Below are positions 16,047-26,041 of a stretch of 64,000 nucleotides of DNA, in pieces. How positions within the stretch are numbered: the stretch's first letter is position 1; every line of letters begins with the position of its first letter. The translations under genes and the position numbers were made by a program. The DNA lies in the NCBI GenBank assembly GCA_026003835.1, contig BPHZ01000003.1:62001-126000 (forward strand), read 5' to 3'. Origin of the DNA: Herpetosiphonaceae bacterium (GTDB taxonomy: Bacteria > Chloroflexota > Chloroflexia > Chloroflexales > Herpetosiphonaceae). Under the pieces are notes generated by a model. The model was not told the DNA's origin and did not search any database. It was given only the letters and a program-made list of their open reading frames with translations.

Positions 16047-17792
16047 CTAATCTTTAGGCATGCGCTGCAGCTCAAGATAGGCCGGGCGCGGGCTCCAGTC
16101 GGGGTTGATCACGCCGAACGAGGCCTGCTCATGCAGCGGGTTGCCGCGCTCGCCCCAAGGGACGGCGAAGTTCAGGTTCCACAGGAACATCGCCCCCACC
16201 CAGGGTGCGTAGTCGTGGCGTCCCATCTGGAAGGCTCGCACGATGTACTGCGCCTGCTCGTTGAAGTCGGTATTATTTCCGTACTCGTACCCTGGTGTGT
16301 TATTGGCTGTGGCCCAGCCAAACTCGGTGATCCAGATCTGGCGATCGCCCAGCCCTGCCTTGAGCATCTCGGCGCGCACGTCCTCCACTCGCCGGAAGTA
16401 AAACTCACGGCTCTTCTGCCACTCAGGGAATGGACCGGGATTATCGGGCCAGAGCGTATCGGGCGGGTTATGCTGCCCACCAGGGTGGACACCGATAACG
16501 TCCATATGGGTGCGGAACTTGGGGTTGTTGAACATCTGGCGGTAGAAGGTGATATCGCTCACCGCGATATAGGGATCATTGGTTTCGGTGGAGCTGGGCG
16601 CGCCGCTGACTACGATGGCGTAGGGGTCCTGAGCTTTGATGGCATCGTAGGCCACGGCGAGCAGGTCCACGTAGAAGCTGGCTTCAGGCACGCGCCCACC
16701 GTTTTCGATAGCCAGGTTCTGCTCGTTCCAGATTTCGTAGGCCTGCACTTTGCCCTTGTAGCGCTTGGCCATCTCGCCCATGAAATAGGCGAACTCGTCA
16801 AAGTGGTCGCGCGAGGGCAGGCCGTTCTTCCCATCAGGGGTAGCCCAGGAGGGCGCGCGGACCACGCTGAGCAGCAGCTTGATCCCATGGGCGTGCGCGT
16901 CGTTGACGACGTTATCGAGTTCGCCCCAGTAGATAGCGCCACTCTGATCGTGATGGTCCATCCAGGCCACCTGCTGGCGGATCCAGGGCATACCGGCGTT
17001 CTTAGCAAGCGCGGCTACTCGTGGTCGATCTTGATAGTAGAGGTGGGCGTTCCAGCCATAGATAAACGGTTCAGGCAGCACCTGGTCGGGCTGATGATAT
17101 TCGAAGAACCACGCTTTCTGCGGGTTGGGATGCTCCGCCCAGTATTGAGCGCCAAGACGGCCAAGGAGTACGCGATAGCTGGGATCGGGCTCGTCAGGGT
17201 GCCACTCCATACGCTGGCGCTCGAAGTACTGCACCCAATAGACCTCGCCGGTGTCGAAATTTTTCTCCTGGAACTGCTCGGAGATGGGGTAGCCGAAGAC
17301 CGCCAGCCCACCATAGCGCTGCCAGAAGTCGCGGAAGGGCGCCGGGCTGTTACGCAGGGTATGGCCGGTTTCCGGGAACCAAGTGCCGTCGCCGGGGTTG
17401 GCGACGCGCTGGAAGGGAGCTTCATGCATGCGGTGCTTGGCCATCTCCGTGCCCAGCAGGCGGCCCAGCACATAGTACTTGTTGCCCTGCTGGCCGAAGA
17501 GCTCGGGGTGTTCTTCGAGGATAGCGCGCTCGAAATACTGCACGCGGTAAAACTTGCCCGGCTCGGTAAAGCTCTCCTGGACGAAGGGCTCCGAGATGGG
17601 GTAGCCAAGGATGCGCAGGGCGTCCGGTGTATCCTTCCAGAACTGCCAGTAGTAATTGACCGCTGCGTGGCCGGTCTCGGGGAAGTACTGAACCTGAGGC
17701 GGCGGCGGGCTCGCCTGGGCGGGGGCAAGGCCGGCGATGATGCTGGCTACCAGCGTGAGCGCCAGCACCCCTCGTAGGGCACGTCGAAGCAT
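16047..17792 (-). CDS. Secreted glycoside hydrolase with two N-terminal envelope repeats
   Basis: 581 residues. Sec signal peptide (cleavage after AQA, near 27), then two repeats of about 80 residues (36-116 and 137-217), each with FPETGH, FGYPISE or LGYPISE, VQYFER and LGRL. The catalytic TIM barrel has acid/base Glu in EIWNEQN and nucleophile Glu in ITEFGWAT, as in GH5/GH39-like clan A enzymes. The repeats are typical of secreted Chloroflexota proteins and probably bind envelope or substrate (inference). Intact, unlike its neighbour, with which it shares the catalytic domain; the two arose by duplication. Confidence 0.82.
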   Translation of the reverse strand: MLRRALRGVLALTLVASIIAGLAPAQASPPPPQVQYFPETGHAAVNYYWQFWKDTPDALRILGYPISEPFVQESFTEPGKFYRVQYFERAILEEHPELFGQQGNKYYVLGRLLGTEMAKHRMHEAPFQRVANPGDGTWFPETGHTLRNSPAPFRDFWQRYGGLAVFGYPISEQFQEKNFDTGEVYWVQYFERQRMEWHPDEPDPSYRVLLGRLGAQYWAEHPNPQKAWFFEYHQPDQVLPEPFIYGWNAHLYYQDRPRVAALAKNAGMPWIRQQVAWMDHHDQSGAIYWGELDNVVNDAHAHGIKLLLSVVRAPSWATPDGKNGLPSRDHFDEFAYFMGEMAKRYKGKVQAYEIWNEQNLAIENGGRVPEASFYVDLLAVAYDAIKAQDPYAIVVSGAPSSTETNDPYIAVSDITFYRQMFNNPKFRTHMDVIGVHPGGQHNPPDTLWPDNPGPFPEWQKSREFYFRRVEDVRAEMLKAGLGDRQIWITEFGWATANNTPGYEYGNNTDFNEQAQYIVRAFQMGRHDYAPWVGAMFLWNLNFAVPWGERGNPLHEQASFGVINPDWSPRPAYLELQRMPKD

Positions 17793-17911
17793 GAATTCTC
17801 CTCCTGCAGTCCCAAGTGAAACGAATGACGGGTTAAAACGGACGTCCCTATCTGTTCTGTACCATATCGTATCTTGCTGATACGATGCTGAACGTGAGCT
17901 GAAAACGATCT

Positions 17912-18406
17912 TTACGACATCTGACGGGCAGCAGCTAGAGCACGTTCGACAGCCTCTTCAGGGCTATCGACACGCAGGACGCGTGGATGTCCGGTAGGAT
18001 CGGTGCCGAGATCCCATGTGTGGAGGCCGATAACCACCTTTCCCCGTTTGCGTGCCAACGCAATCTCTGAGAGCGTGCCATACTCTCCGCCGACAGCGAT
18101 CACTGCTGCAGCGGTCTGGACGATAATTGCGTTGCGGGCCTCGCCCATACCAGTAGCGACGGGGACCATGACGTAGGGATTGGCGGCTCTGATATCGTTG
18201 CCAGGGAGAATGCCGACGGTTAGGCCACCTGCGCTGCGGGCTCCGCGGCAGGCAGCCTCCATAACACCGCCAAGCCCTCCACAGACCAGGGTTGCTCCAG
18301 CCTGAGCCAGACCCCGGCCGACTGCCTCTGCGAGGGCCGCAAGCTGATGATCACACGTTCCTGCACCGCATACGGCGATGATTGGCGGATGAAGAGGAGC
18401 AACCAC
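17912..18406 (-). CDS. LOG/TIGR00725-family Rossmann protein
   Basis: 164 residues with the nucleotide-binding pattern of the LOG (lysine decarboxylase-like) superfamily: LVCGGLGGVMEAACRGA, and GGEYGTLSEIALARKRGK in place of the usual PGGxGTxxE. Relatives hydrolyse cytokinin-type nucleoside monophosphates or bind molybdenum cofactor; which applies here cannot be told. The start is a GTG without a strong ribosome site. Confidence 0.83.
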   Translation of the reverse strand: MVAPLHPPIIAVCGAGTCDHQLAALAEAVGRGLAQAGATLVCGGLGGVMEAACRGARSAGGLTVGILPGNDIRAANPYVMVPVATGMGEARNAIIVQTAAAVIAVGGEYGTLSEIALARKRGKVVIGLHTWDLGTDPTGHPRVLRVDSPEEAVERALAAARQMS

Positions 18407-18529
18407 GGTTGTCCGACGGTCTGCTTTCTAGAGGCAACGGCCGAGGGTGCCAGTTACCATAATATACCCTATCAATACTGCTAGTGGCAGTCAGTATACA
18501 CTGTCTCCTGGAATCGGACAAGTTTTTCA

Positions 18530-19129
18530 TCAGGATGCAGTATAGCCGCCGCCAAGGACTATCTGGCCGAGAGCGGTGTAGCGCGCGCCGCTGGGATGCA
18601 GCTCGCTGCGCATCAGCGAGACGTGCTCGACGCGCCAGATCTCCCGCACGCTGAACGTCCTCTCGGCGACTGCCCGCCCCAGCCGCTCTACTGCCGCTGG
18701 GCTGGCGCCCTCGCGTACCCGCCCTAGTGTAATGTGTGGTCTGAACGGTCGCTCCTCAGGTGCGAAGCCGAGGGGCGCCGTCTGCTGTACAACCCGGCGC
18801 TGCAGCGCCTCCAGGGTTGAGATTTCTCCCTCGACGCCGGCCCAGATCACGCGTGGACGGCGCAGGTTGGGAAAGGCTCCGAGCCCTTTGAGACGCAGCG
18901 TGAAGGGTTGAATATCCTGTGCTGCCGCCTCGATGGCTGTAAGGAGCGCCGCGGAGTGTTGTGCGCTGACGGCGCCCAGGAACTGGAGTGTGATATGCGC
19001 TCCTGCCGGATCGATCCACTTGACGGGCGCCTGCCTGCCTCCGAGGGCGCGCTGTTCATCGGCTAGATATGCGGCTAGCGTGTCAGGTGCATTGATGGCG
19101 ATGAATAGGCGTAGCGTTTGATCGAGCAT
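18530..19129 (-). CDS. thpR: RNA 2',3'-cyclic phosphodiesterase ThpR
   Basis: 2H phosphoesterase of 199 residues, which opens 2',3'-cyclic phosphate ends of RNA. Both catalytic HxTx motifs are visible: HITLQFLG (about residue 46) and HITLGRVR (about 131), preceded by the family start RLFIAINAPD. A second, diverged 2H protein is encoded at 26042. AGGAGG lies upstream of the ATG. Confidence 0.9.
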   Translation of the reverse strand: MLDQTLRLFIAINAPDTLAAYLADEQRALGGRQAPVKWIDPAGAHITLQFLGAVSAQHSAALLTAIEAAAQDIQPFTLRLKGLGAFPNLRRPRVIWAGVEGEISTLEALQRRVVQQTAPLGFAPEERPFRPHITLGRVREGASPAAVERLGRAVAERTFSVREIWRVEHVSLMRSELHPSGARYTALGQIVLGGGYTAS

Positions 19130-19178
19130 AATACCTCCTTAGCACATTTCTATGAGAGCATAACCCCAAACTGTGCTG

Positions 19179-19184
19179 TATAAT
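19179..19184 (+). promoter_or_regulatory. Possible -10 for the M20-like gene
   Basis: Perfect TATAAT 83 nt before the start codon; the -35 region is poor. Confidence 0.35.
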
Positions 19185-19266
19185 AAGGCAACCAGAGAAG
19201 CCATCCGTAGCGAATTAGCTGTCTCCTTCGCACATTGTCAGGCGTAGCATCCAAAAGGAGGCGGGC

Positions 19267-20592
19267 GTGGCTGACGTCCAGACTATCACTCTTGATCTTC
19301 TTCTCTCAAATCTTCGTCAGTTATGCGCGCTCCGCAGCATAGCCGGCGACCAGCGTAGCCTGATCGAAGCGGCTGAAGCGATTGCATCGCTGATGCAGCA
19401 ATCGGGCCTGCATGCGATGGTGATCCGTACCTCTGGAGCGCCTGTGGTCCTGGCAGAACGCCCGGGCCGCACTTCTCAACAGGTGCTGTTCTACGATCAC
19501 TACGATGTTGCGCCTCCTGGTCCGTGGCGGGATTGGCACCATGAGCCCTTTTCTCTCGCAGAACGCGACGGTGTTATCTATGGTCGCGGCGTGGTCAGCA
19601 AAGGTAATCTGGCCGCGCGGCTTGGCGCTGTGGCGGCGATCCTGGCGGTTAAGGGCGAACTGCCTGTTGGGGTCAAGTTTCTCATCGAGGGTGAGGCGCT
19701 GATCGGCAGCCCAAGCTTGCCAGGGGTTATCGCCGATCAGGCGGGGCGTCTATCTGCCAGCCTGGTTGTGGGGACAGGCGGCAGCATCGGGGCTCATGGC
19801 GTACCATACCTCTATGCCGGGGTCAAGGGGCGTCTACAAGTTCAGCTGCGGGCAAACGGCCCCGCTGTTCCATTGCCGCCGGAGGCTGCCGCCAGCGTCG
19901 CCAACCCTGCCTGGCGCCTGTTGTGGGCGCTTGCCAGCATCAAGAGCGATGCTGAAGAGGTGCTGATCGATCAGTTTTACGACGACGTTGAGCCGGTGCC
20001 GCGTGAGCTTGTTCGGCTTGTCCGCTCAATCGTGCTTGATGAGGAAGCACGGCTGAAGGCCTGGCAAATCAACCACTTTCTGTTTGAGATGTCTGGTCCT
20101 GCTCTGGCGCGTGCCGAGGTGCTCAATCCGACCTGCAACCTCACCTCGTTCGCGGCTGGGAGCGGCACGCTGCCGATGGTCCCCGATACGGCGGCGGCGC
20201 TGATTGACTTTACGCTGGTTCCCAATCAGCGTCCTGCCCACATCGTTGAGTTGCTGCGCCGGCACCTTGAGGAGCGTGGCTTTAGCGATATCATCGTCGA
20301 GCCGATCAACGGCGCGTTTCCTGCTGCCCGCACGGCAATGGATGATCCGCTCGTGAGGCGTGTCGTCAAGAGCGTAGGCACGGTCTACGGTGAGGAACCC
20401 CAGGTTGTGCCGATGGCGCCGTTCGCCTCTCCGTTGCACCTGTTTACTGCAGGCATGCGCACGCCTGCGATTGCGCTCGGCCTCGCTCGTCCCGATAGCT
20501 CTACCCGTGGACCGAATGAGGGGCTACGGCTTTGCGATATAGAGGCCATGGCCAGGCTGATCGCCCGGCTGCTGCAGGATATCGCGAAGTAA
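19267..20592 (+). CDS. M20-family peptidase homologue with degraded metal site
   Basis: 441 residues with full-length M20/M28 architecture (catalytic domain, lid domain, catalytic domain). Only part of the metal site is kept: HYDV is present, but the bridging-Asp motif (usually GxxDDKG) reads GVVSKGN, the EE pair of EGEEEIGS is AL (EGEALIGS), and the next acidic ligand region reads GTGGS. The two-zinc centre and the general base therefore look lost, while the frame and length are intact, so the gene seems kept for another purpose. GTG start, with GGAGG within 10 nt upstream. Function unknown. Confidence 0.8.
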   Translation: MADVQTITLDLLLSNLRQLCALRSIAGDQRSLIEAAEAIASLMQQSGLHAMVIRTSGAPVVLAERPGRTSQQVLFYDHYDVAPPGPWRDWHHEPFSLAERDGVIYGRGVVSKGNLAARLGAVAAILAVKGELPVGVKFLIEGEALIGSPSLPGVIADQAGRLSASLVVGTGGSIGAHGVPYLYAGVKGRLQVQLRANGPAVPLPPEAAASVANPAWRLLWALASIKSDAEEVLIDQFYDDVEPVPRELVRLVRSIVLDEEARLKAWQINHFLFEMSGPALARAEVLNPTCNLTSFAAGSGTLPMVPDTAAALIDFTLVPNQRPAHIVELLRRHLEERGFSDIIVEPINGAFPAARTAMDDPLVRRVVKSVGTVYGEEPQVVPMAPFASPLHLFTAGMRTPAIALGLARPDSSTRGPNEGLRLCDIEAMARLIARLLQDIAK

Positions 20593-20669
20593 ACGCATCT
20601 GTTTCGGGGCGAGCACAGGCGGGGCGTCCGACAACCTGCACGCGTGGCGAGTTGGGGCGGCAGCGTCGT

Positions 20670-22664
20670 CTATGGATATGGGATCAGCTGGATATGCTCG
20701 ATCAGGATCTCGTCGCCGCTGCCGCCGAGCGCCGGATCAAGGCGCAGACGGCTAATGATGCCCTCCCAGCCCGGTCTGCCGCGTAGGTCAACGCGGTAGC
20801 TGACGGCCTGCGTCGTTGGCTGAAGCTCCCAGAGGATTGAATGCTCCTCGCTGAACTGTTGGTCGGGGCCGGCGTAGAAGAGCCTGGCCCGCTGCGCTGT
20901 CGTCCCATTGGATAGCCGAATCTCGATCGCGGCGTAGTGATCGGCGTCGAGGTGAAGCAGCGGGCTAATGAGCATACAGTCCTCGCCAGGACTGAGCAGC
21001 CAGCCGCCTGCGAAATGGCTCCCCTCAGCGTTTATTGCCTGCCAGCCCTGAGAGGAGCCGGCGAAAGACCAGCCGGCTTCTTCGGCGCGCTCCTGAGCCG
21101 TGGGTATCCGCCAGTAGGCGGGCACGTTCTCCGGCATCGCCAGCGGCTGCAGGTCTGGGCTGTAGGGGGCGAGGCAAGCTCGCACCTGCTCGGCGTTGAA
21201 ACGATGGCGCTCAAGCAGCAGGCGCGGTGGATTGAGCACCTCATCGGCGATGAAGATTGCAGCGCCGGCATGGAGCGAAGAGTCGATACGCTGGCGCAGC
21301 TGCGCGCAGGCGGTATCCCAGTTGCCGCCGGTGGCGTACAGCAGAGCGTTGAGCGAGAGGTAGTTGTAGCGCTCCTCATAGTAGGGCAGGTAAAGCTCGA
21401 TCAGACCATCGGGCACCAGCAGCAGGTCGGCAGGCCCACTGTGCCGGCCAAGCACGCCGACGATCGTGCGCTGGAGATCAGTGCGTGAGTCGCCCCGTCG
21501 TGTAATCGAGTCGTAGTTGATTCCCAGCGCCGTAACAGCGACCGCCAGCGCAATCCATACGCCTGGCGCCCAGCGCCGCTCGCCTCGCAGCGCCAACGCC
21601 AGCAGCAGCAGCGCCGGCGGCAGGCTGGCGATCCAGAACTCGATATTGTTAGGCTCCCACCACAGGAAGAAGCCGCCGTAGATCAGCAGCCAGCTCAGCA
21701 GGACGGCGAGTAATGGGCGTGGACCTGCGGCGATGTGCCGCAGATAGAGCAGCAGCAGCCCGGCCAGGAGCAGCCAGAGCAGGGCGCCACCCGGCTGGGC
21801 CAGAGTCTCCGCTATCCCAGAGCCAAGGTCGCTCCACTTCTTGCCGGTGATCGGGCCGCCCCACCAGCCGGTACGCGCATACTCTGTCATCCAGGCCATA
21901 AACTGATCAGGACTGCGAAATCCGCTGACCAGGATGCCGACGAACAGGTAGGGAAGGGCAACGCACAGCGCCAGAGCCAGCGCATATATCCACCAGCCTT
22001 TGAGTCTGTCGCGGACTGGGGCAAGCTGCGTAAGTCCCGCTGTGTCCCGGGCAGGTATCAGCAGCCCTACGGCGAGCGGCACGCAGAAGAGCAGGTTGGT
22101 CTGGTGGAACAGAATGGCTCCGCTTTGGACCAGGCCCAGGGCCAACATACGGCCGCGCGATGGCGCCTTAAGCTGTCTGATGATCAGCTCAAGGCAGATC
22201 AGGAGAAAGAGTGTGGCAATGGTATAGACTTCGATCTCGATCGAGTAGTACCAGTAGGCGTAGGCGCTGCCGAGCAGCAGCGCCGCAACGAGCGCCAGAT
22301 CGATCCTCTGGGTGACGCGACGCACGGTTGTGAAGAAGAGCGCTACGCCGAGGGCGCCGGCGACGGCATTGACCACCTGGAGGGGAACGGCAGCCCGCCC
22401 CTCATAGCCGGCGGCCTGGGCCACTTTTAGCGCCAGGATGCCAAGCGGGCCATAGGCCAGGTGGTGCGGATGGAACATCTCGGTCCAGGGTTTGAGATCA
22501 ACCCCGGAGGCATATGAGAGGGCATCAAAGGTATGGACATCGGTGAGCGTCGCAAGATAGAGCAGCAGCATGCCGAGGAACAGCCCTAACGGTGCAACGA
22601 GACGGATATCGGGGCGGCGCCGCAGCATCTGCCGATGCTCCTTTGTGATCTCCTGGACGGTCAT
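20670..22664 (-). CDS. Polytopic membrane glycosyltransferase-like protein (DUF2723-like)
   Basis: About 664 residues. The first part has 10-12 hydrophobic segments with an acidic site in the first outside loop (LTDVHTFDALSY) and HPHHL shortly after, the pattern of DUF2723 and other protein O-mannosyltransferase-like GT-C enzymes. A soluble C-terminal domain of about 250 residues follows. The start ATG 22664 sits at the expected transcription start of its promoter, so the mRNA is probably leaderless; a promoter -10 covers the in-frame ATG at 22673, which rules it out as an efficient start. Divergent from enolase. Confidence 0.75.
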   Translation of the reverse strand: MTVQEITKEHRQMLRRRPDIRLVAPLGLFLGMLLLYLATLTDVHTFDALSYASGVDLKPWTEMFHPHHLAYGPLGILALKVAQAAGYEGRAAVPLQVVNAVAGALGVALFFTTVRRVTQRIDLALVAALLLGSAYAYWYYSIEIEVYTIATLFLLICLELIIRQLKAPSRGRMLALGLVQSGAILFHQTNLLFCVPLAVGLLIPARDTAGLTQLAPVRDRLKGWWIYALALALCVALPYLFVGILVSGFRSPDQFMAWMTEYARTGWWGGPITGKKWSDLGSGIAETLAQPGGALLWLLLAGLLLLYLRHIAAGPRPLLAVLLSWLLIYGGFFLWWEPNNIEFWIASLPPALLLLALALRGERRWAPGVWIALAVAVTALGINYDSITRRGDSRTDLQRTIVGVLGRHSGPADLLLVPDGLIELYLPYYEERYNYLSLNALLYATGGNWDTACAQLRQRIDSSLHAGAAIFIADEVLNPPRLLLERHRFNAEQVRACLAPYSPDLQPLAMPENVPAYWRIPTAQERAEEAGWSFAGSSQGWQAINAEGSHFAGGWLLSPGEDCMLISPLLHLDADHYAAIEIRLSNGTTAQRARLFYAGPDQQFSEEHSILWELQPTTQAVSYRVDLRGRPGWEGIISRLRLDPALGGSGDEILIEHIQLIPYP

Positions 22665-22671
22665 AGGCGCC

Positions 22672-22700
22672 ATTATAGCATATGCTCGATCTCTCCCCAA
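22672..22700 (-). promoter_or_regulatory. Promoter giving a probably leaderless mRNA
   Basis: On the minus strand: TTGGGG (22695-22700), 17-bp spacer, TATAAT (22672-22677), then 7 nt to the ATG at 22664. Confidence 0.7.
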
Positions 22701-22704
22701 TGCC

Positions 22705-22733
22705 TTGCGCTCCGTCACCTGCTCGGGTATGAT
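22705..22733 (+). promoter_or_regulatory. Promoter of eno
   Basis: TTGCGC, 17-bp spacer, TATGAT. It leaves a leader of about 90 nt before the enolase start, and lies back to back with the divergent promoter at 22672-22700, only 4 bp between the two -35 elements. Confidence 0.6.
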
Positions 22734-22811
22734 GATGAAGGTGCGGCGGCCTGGGCCGCTCTGATCATCAGTGTTGGAAGGCCGGGTCCGCTGTCTGCTG
22801 GCTGCCATTGA

Positions 22812-24119
<1,308 letters not shown>

Positions 24120-24145
24120 GCTCCGCGCCCTATCTTCAGCAGATT

Positions 24146-24209
24146 GCAGCCCCTCTCCGTCGTCGAGTCTTGCCGGATTATCCGGGCCGATCTGCAGGTG
24201 AGGGGCTGC
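24146..24209 (+). repeat. Nested inverted repeat after eno
   Basis: Perfect 10-bp outer arms (GCAGCCCCTC at 24146-24155 with GAGGGGCTGC at 24200-24209) around an inner hairpin CCGGA-TTA-TCCGG. It lies 27 nt after the enolase stop; CTGC rather than U follows, so it may be a processing or stability element, or a poor terminator. Confidence 0.45.
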
Positions 24210-24271
24210 CTGCTTTCCTTTCTTCGGTGCTCCGCGTTGTGAGCGCGATGTGGTGTTGTAGGAGCATGACT

Positions 24272-25033
24272 ATGGCTCATCAGCAGTGGGATCCGCTGCT
24301 CTACGATCGCAAGCATGCCTTCGTCTTTGAGTATGGTAGAGAGCTGATCGGGCTGCTTGACCCAAAGCCTGGCGAGCGCATTCTTGATATCGGCTGCGGC
24401 ACCGGCCATCTAACCAGGGCTATTGCCGATGCTGGGGCGCTGGTGCTTGGTATCGACAGCTCGCCTGAGATGATCGAGCGGGCGCGGAGCGCCTACCCCG
24501 GCCTGGACTTCCAGCTGGCTGATGCCAGGTCGTTCGCTCTTCCCGGCAGCTTCGACGCAATTTTCTCCAACGCCGCTCTGCACTGGATCCCGCAGGCCGA
24601 TCAGGTTGCCGCCCGGATTGCGGAGAATCTCAAGCCCGGCGGCAGGCTCGTAGTGGAGATGGCGGGCAGGGGCAATGTGGCGCGCATCATCGCCGCCGTG
24701 CGCGAGGTGCTGCGCGAGCTTGTCCAGGTTGAGGTTGAGCATGGCTGGTACTTCCCCTCGATCGGTGAATATGCCGGTGTGTTGGAGCGATGTGGTCTTG
24801 AGGTGCGCTACGCAGCTCTTTTTGATCGGCCGACCCGGTTGGAGGATGGCGAGCAGGGGCTACGAAACTGGCTGGCGATGTTCGGGGGAAGGATGCTGGA
24901 CATCGTCCCCGGCGAGCTGCGAGAGCCGGCAATCGCAAAGGCCGAAGAGCGGCTGCGGCCGGCGCTCTTTCAGCAGGGGTGCTGGACTGCCGACTACCGC
25001 CGTCTGCGCGTTGTGGCGGAGCGGGCAGCGTGA
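24272..25033 (+). CDS. SAM-dependent methyltransferase (trans-aconitate methyltransferase-like)
   Basis: 253 residues with class I motifs: LDIGCGTGHLT (motif I), GIDSSPEM, then FDAIFSNAALHWIPQ and LKPGGRLVVEM. The pattern resembles Tam and other small-molecule methyltransferases. Start ATG 24272 lies 7 nt after GGAG; an ATG at 24266 is too close to it. Followed by a small Cys-rich protein. Confidence 0.82.
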   Translation: MAHQQWDPLLYDRKHAFVFEYGRELIGLLDPKPGERILDIGCGTGHLTRAIADAGALVLGIDSSPEMIERARSAYPGLDFQLADARSFALPGSFDAIFSNAALHWIPQADQVAARIAENLKPGGRLVVEMAGRGNVARIIAAVREVLRELVQVEVEHGWYFPSIGEYAGVLERCGLEVRYAALFDRPTRLEDGEQGLRNWLAMFGGRMLDIVPGELREPAIAKAEERLRPALFQQGCWTADYRRLRVVAERAA

Positions 25034-25074
25034 CAACGGGGATGCTGAGAAGTAGCGTTTCTGCGAGGGTACGT

Positions 25075-25392
25075 ATGCTTGATCTGCCAATCGTATGCAG
25101 CCTTACTGAGCCGGAGCTGCAGCAGCGCCGTGAGGCCGTCTTCAGCCGGATCGCCGCGCTGGTGCAAGAACGACGTGCCCTGGATAACGGCTACGCCTTG
25201 CGCTTCGCCGCCGAGGACGCGATTCTTGAGGAGCTGATCCGGCTCATTCAGCTTGAGCGTGTGTGCTGCCCATTCCTCCAGTTCCGCCTTATTGTCGAGC
25301 AGAGCGGCGGGCCAGTCTGGTTGGAGTTGGTTGGGCCTGAGGGCACCAGGGCCTTTCTAGAGGCCGAGCTTGGGCTTCAGGCGCACTCGTAG
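25075..25392 (+). CDS. Small conserved protein with CCPF motif
   Basis: 105 residues, mostly helical, with the striking ERVCCPFLQFRL followed by GPVWLELVGPEGTRAFLE. I recall this family as an uncharacterised small protein seen near metal- or arsenic-related genes. The vicinal cysteines could bind a metal or metalloid. ATG 25075 follows GAGGG. No function can be assigned. Confidence 0.65.
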   Translation: MLDLPIVCSLTEPELQQRREAVFSRIAALVQERRALDNGYALRFAAEDAILEELIRLIQLERVCCPFLQFRLIVEQSGGPVWLELVGPEGTRAFLEAELGLQAHS

Positions 25393-25421
25393 GGCGTTCA
25401 TGGCTTTGCCATTCTAGAGTG

Positions 25422-25928
25422 CTATTTTTGCTGGGTACCAAGTGTCGATTGGAGGTGACTATCGGAGCGCGTCTTGATCAGCCGGTAGGCGATGTGACCG
25501 CCATAACATAGAAAAGCCAGGCCGAGGATACATCCGATTAGCAGAAAAACAGGCTCTGTGCTGTTGGCAGGCCGGTTGATGGCCGGATCGTCCGGGAGAT
25601 AGATCACCGAGATCCGCCGCGTCTCGCGTGCCTGTTGATACGTGCTGTAGCGTACACCTCTGTTTTCCTCAGTAATGGTTCGACCGTCGACGGAAAACTG
25701 GTAAGAGACTCTTGGTTCCGAGCTTCGTGCCACGCGCACTCTTTCAATGTTCAAAACCAGTGCCTCCGTGGTCTCACCTGCAACTCTGAGCCGAATTTCA
25801 TTGAACAGGTGAAGCGACTCGATTCCTGCGACGGTACTATAGAGGCCGAGTGCGCCCATGATAAGCAACAGTATGGCTGCCACCCAATACCGCCAGCGAT
25901 CTTCCCTCCTTATCCCTTGCTTCAGCAT
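25422..25928 (-). CDS. DUF3592-like membrane protein
   Basis: 168 residues with one hydrophobic segment near the N-terminus (WVAAILLLIMGALGLYS) and one near the C-terminus (FLLIGCILGLAFLCYGG), enclosing an outside or inside beta-rich domain (VSYQFSVDGRTITEE, ISVIYLPDDP), the pattern of DUF3592 proteins. ATG 25928 has GGAGG at good spacing. Function unknown. Confidence 0.7.
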   Translation of the reverse strand: MLKQGIRREDRWRYWVAAILLLIMGALGLYSTVAGIESLHLFNEIRLRVAGETTEALVLNIERVRVARSSEPRVSYQFSVDGRTITEENRGVRYSTYQQARETRRISVIYLPDDPAINRPANSTEPVFLLIGCILGLAFLCYGGHIAYRLIKTRSDSHLQSTLGTQQK

Positions 25929-26041
25929 GACCCTCCTCCACAATGATGCCTGTACTCCTATGCTGCGCTGACTCGTGTTGAGTGCAGAGGGTTAATATGA
26001 ATGCTGTCGACTTCTTTGCGATATGCTGAAAGGATAGCGAT

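Noticed and set aside
15918..17777. Long open frame on the plus strand opposite the two glycoside hydrolases
   Set aside because: It is antisense to two genes with clear catalytic motifs; its length follows from GC-rich codon use, and no ribosome site or family pattern is seen.
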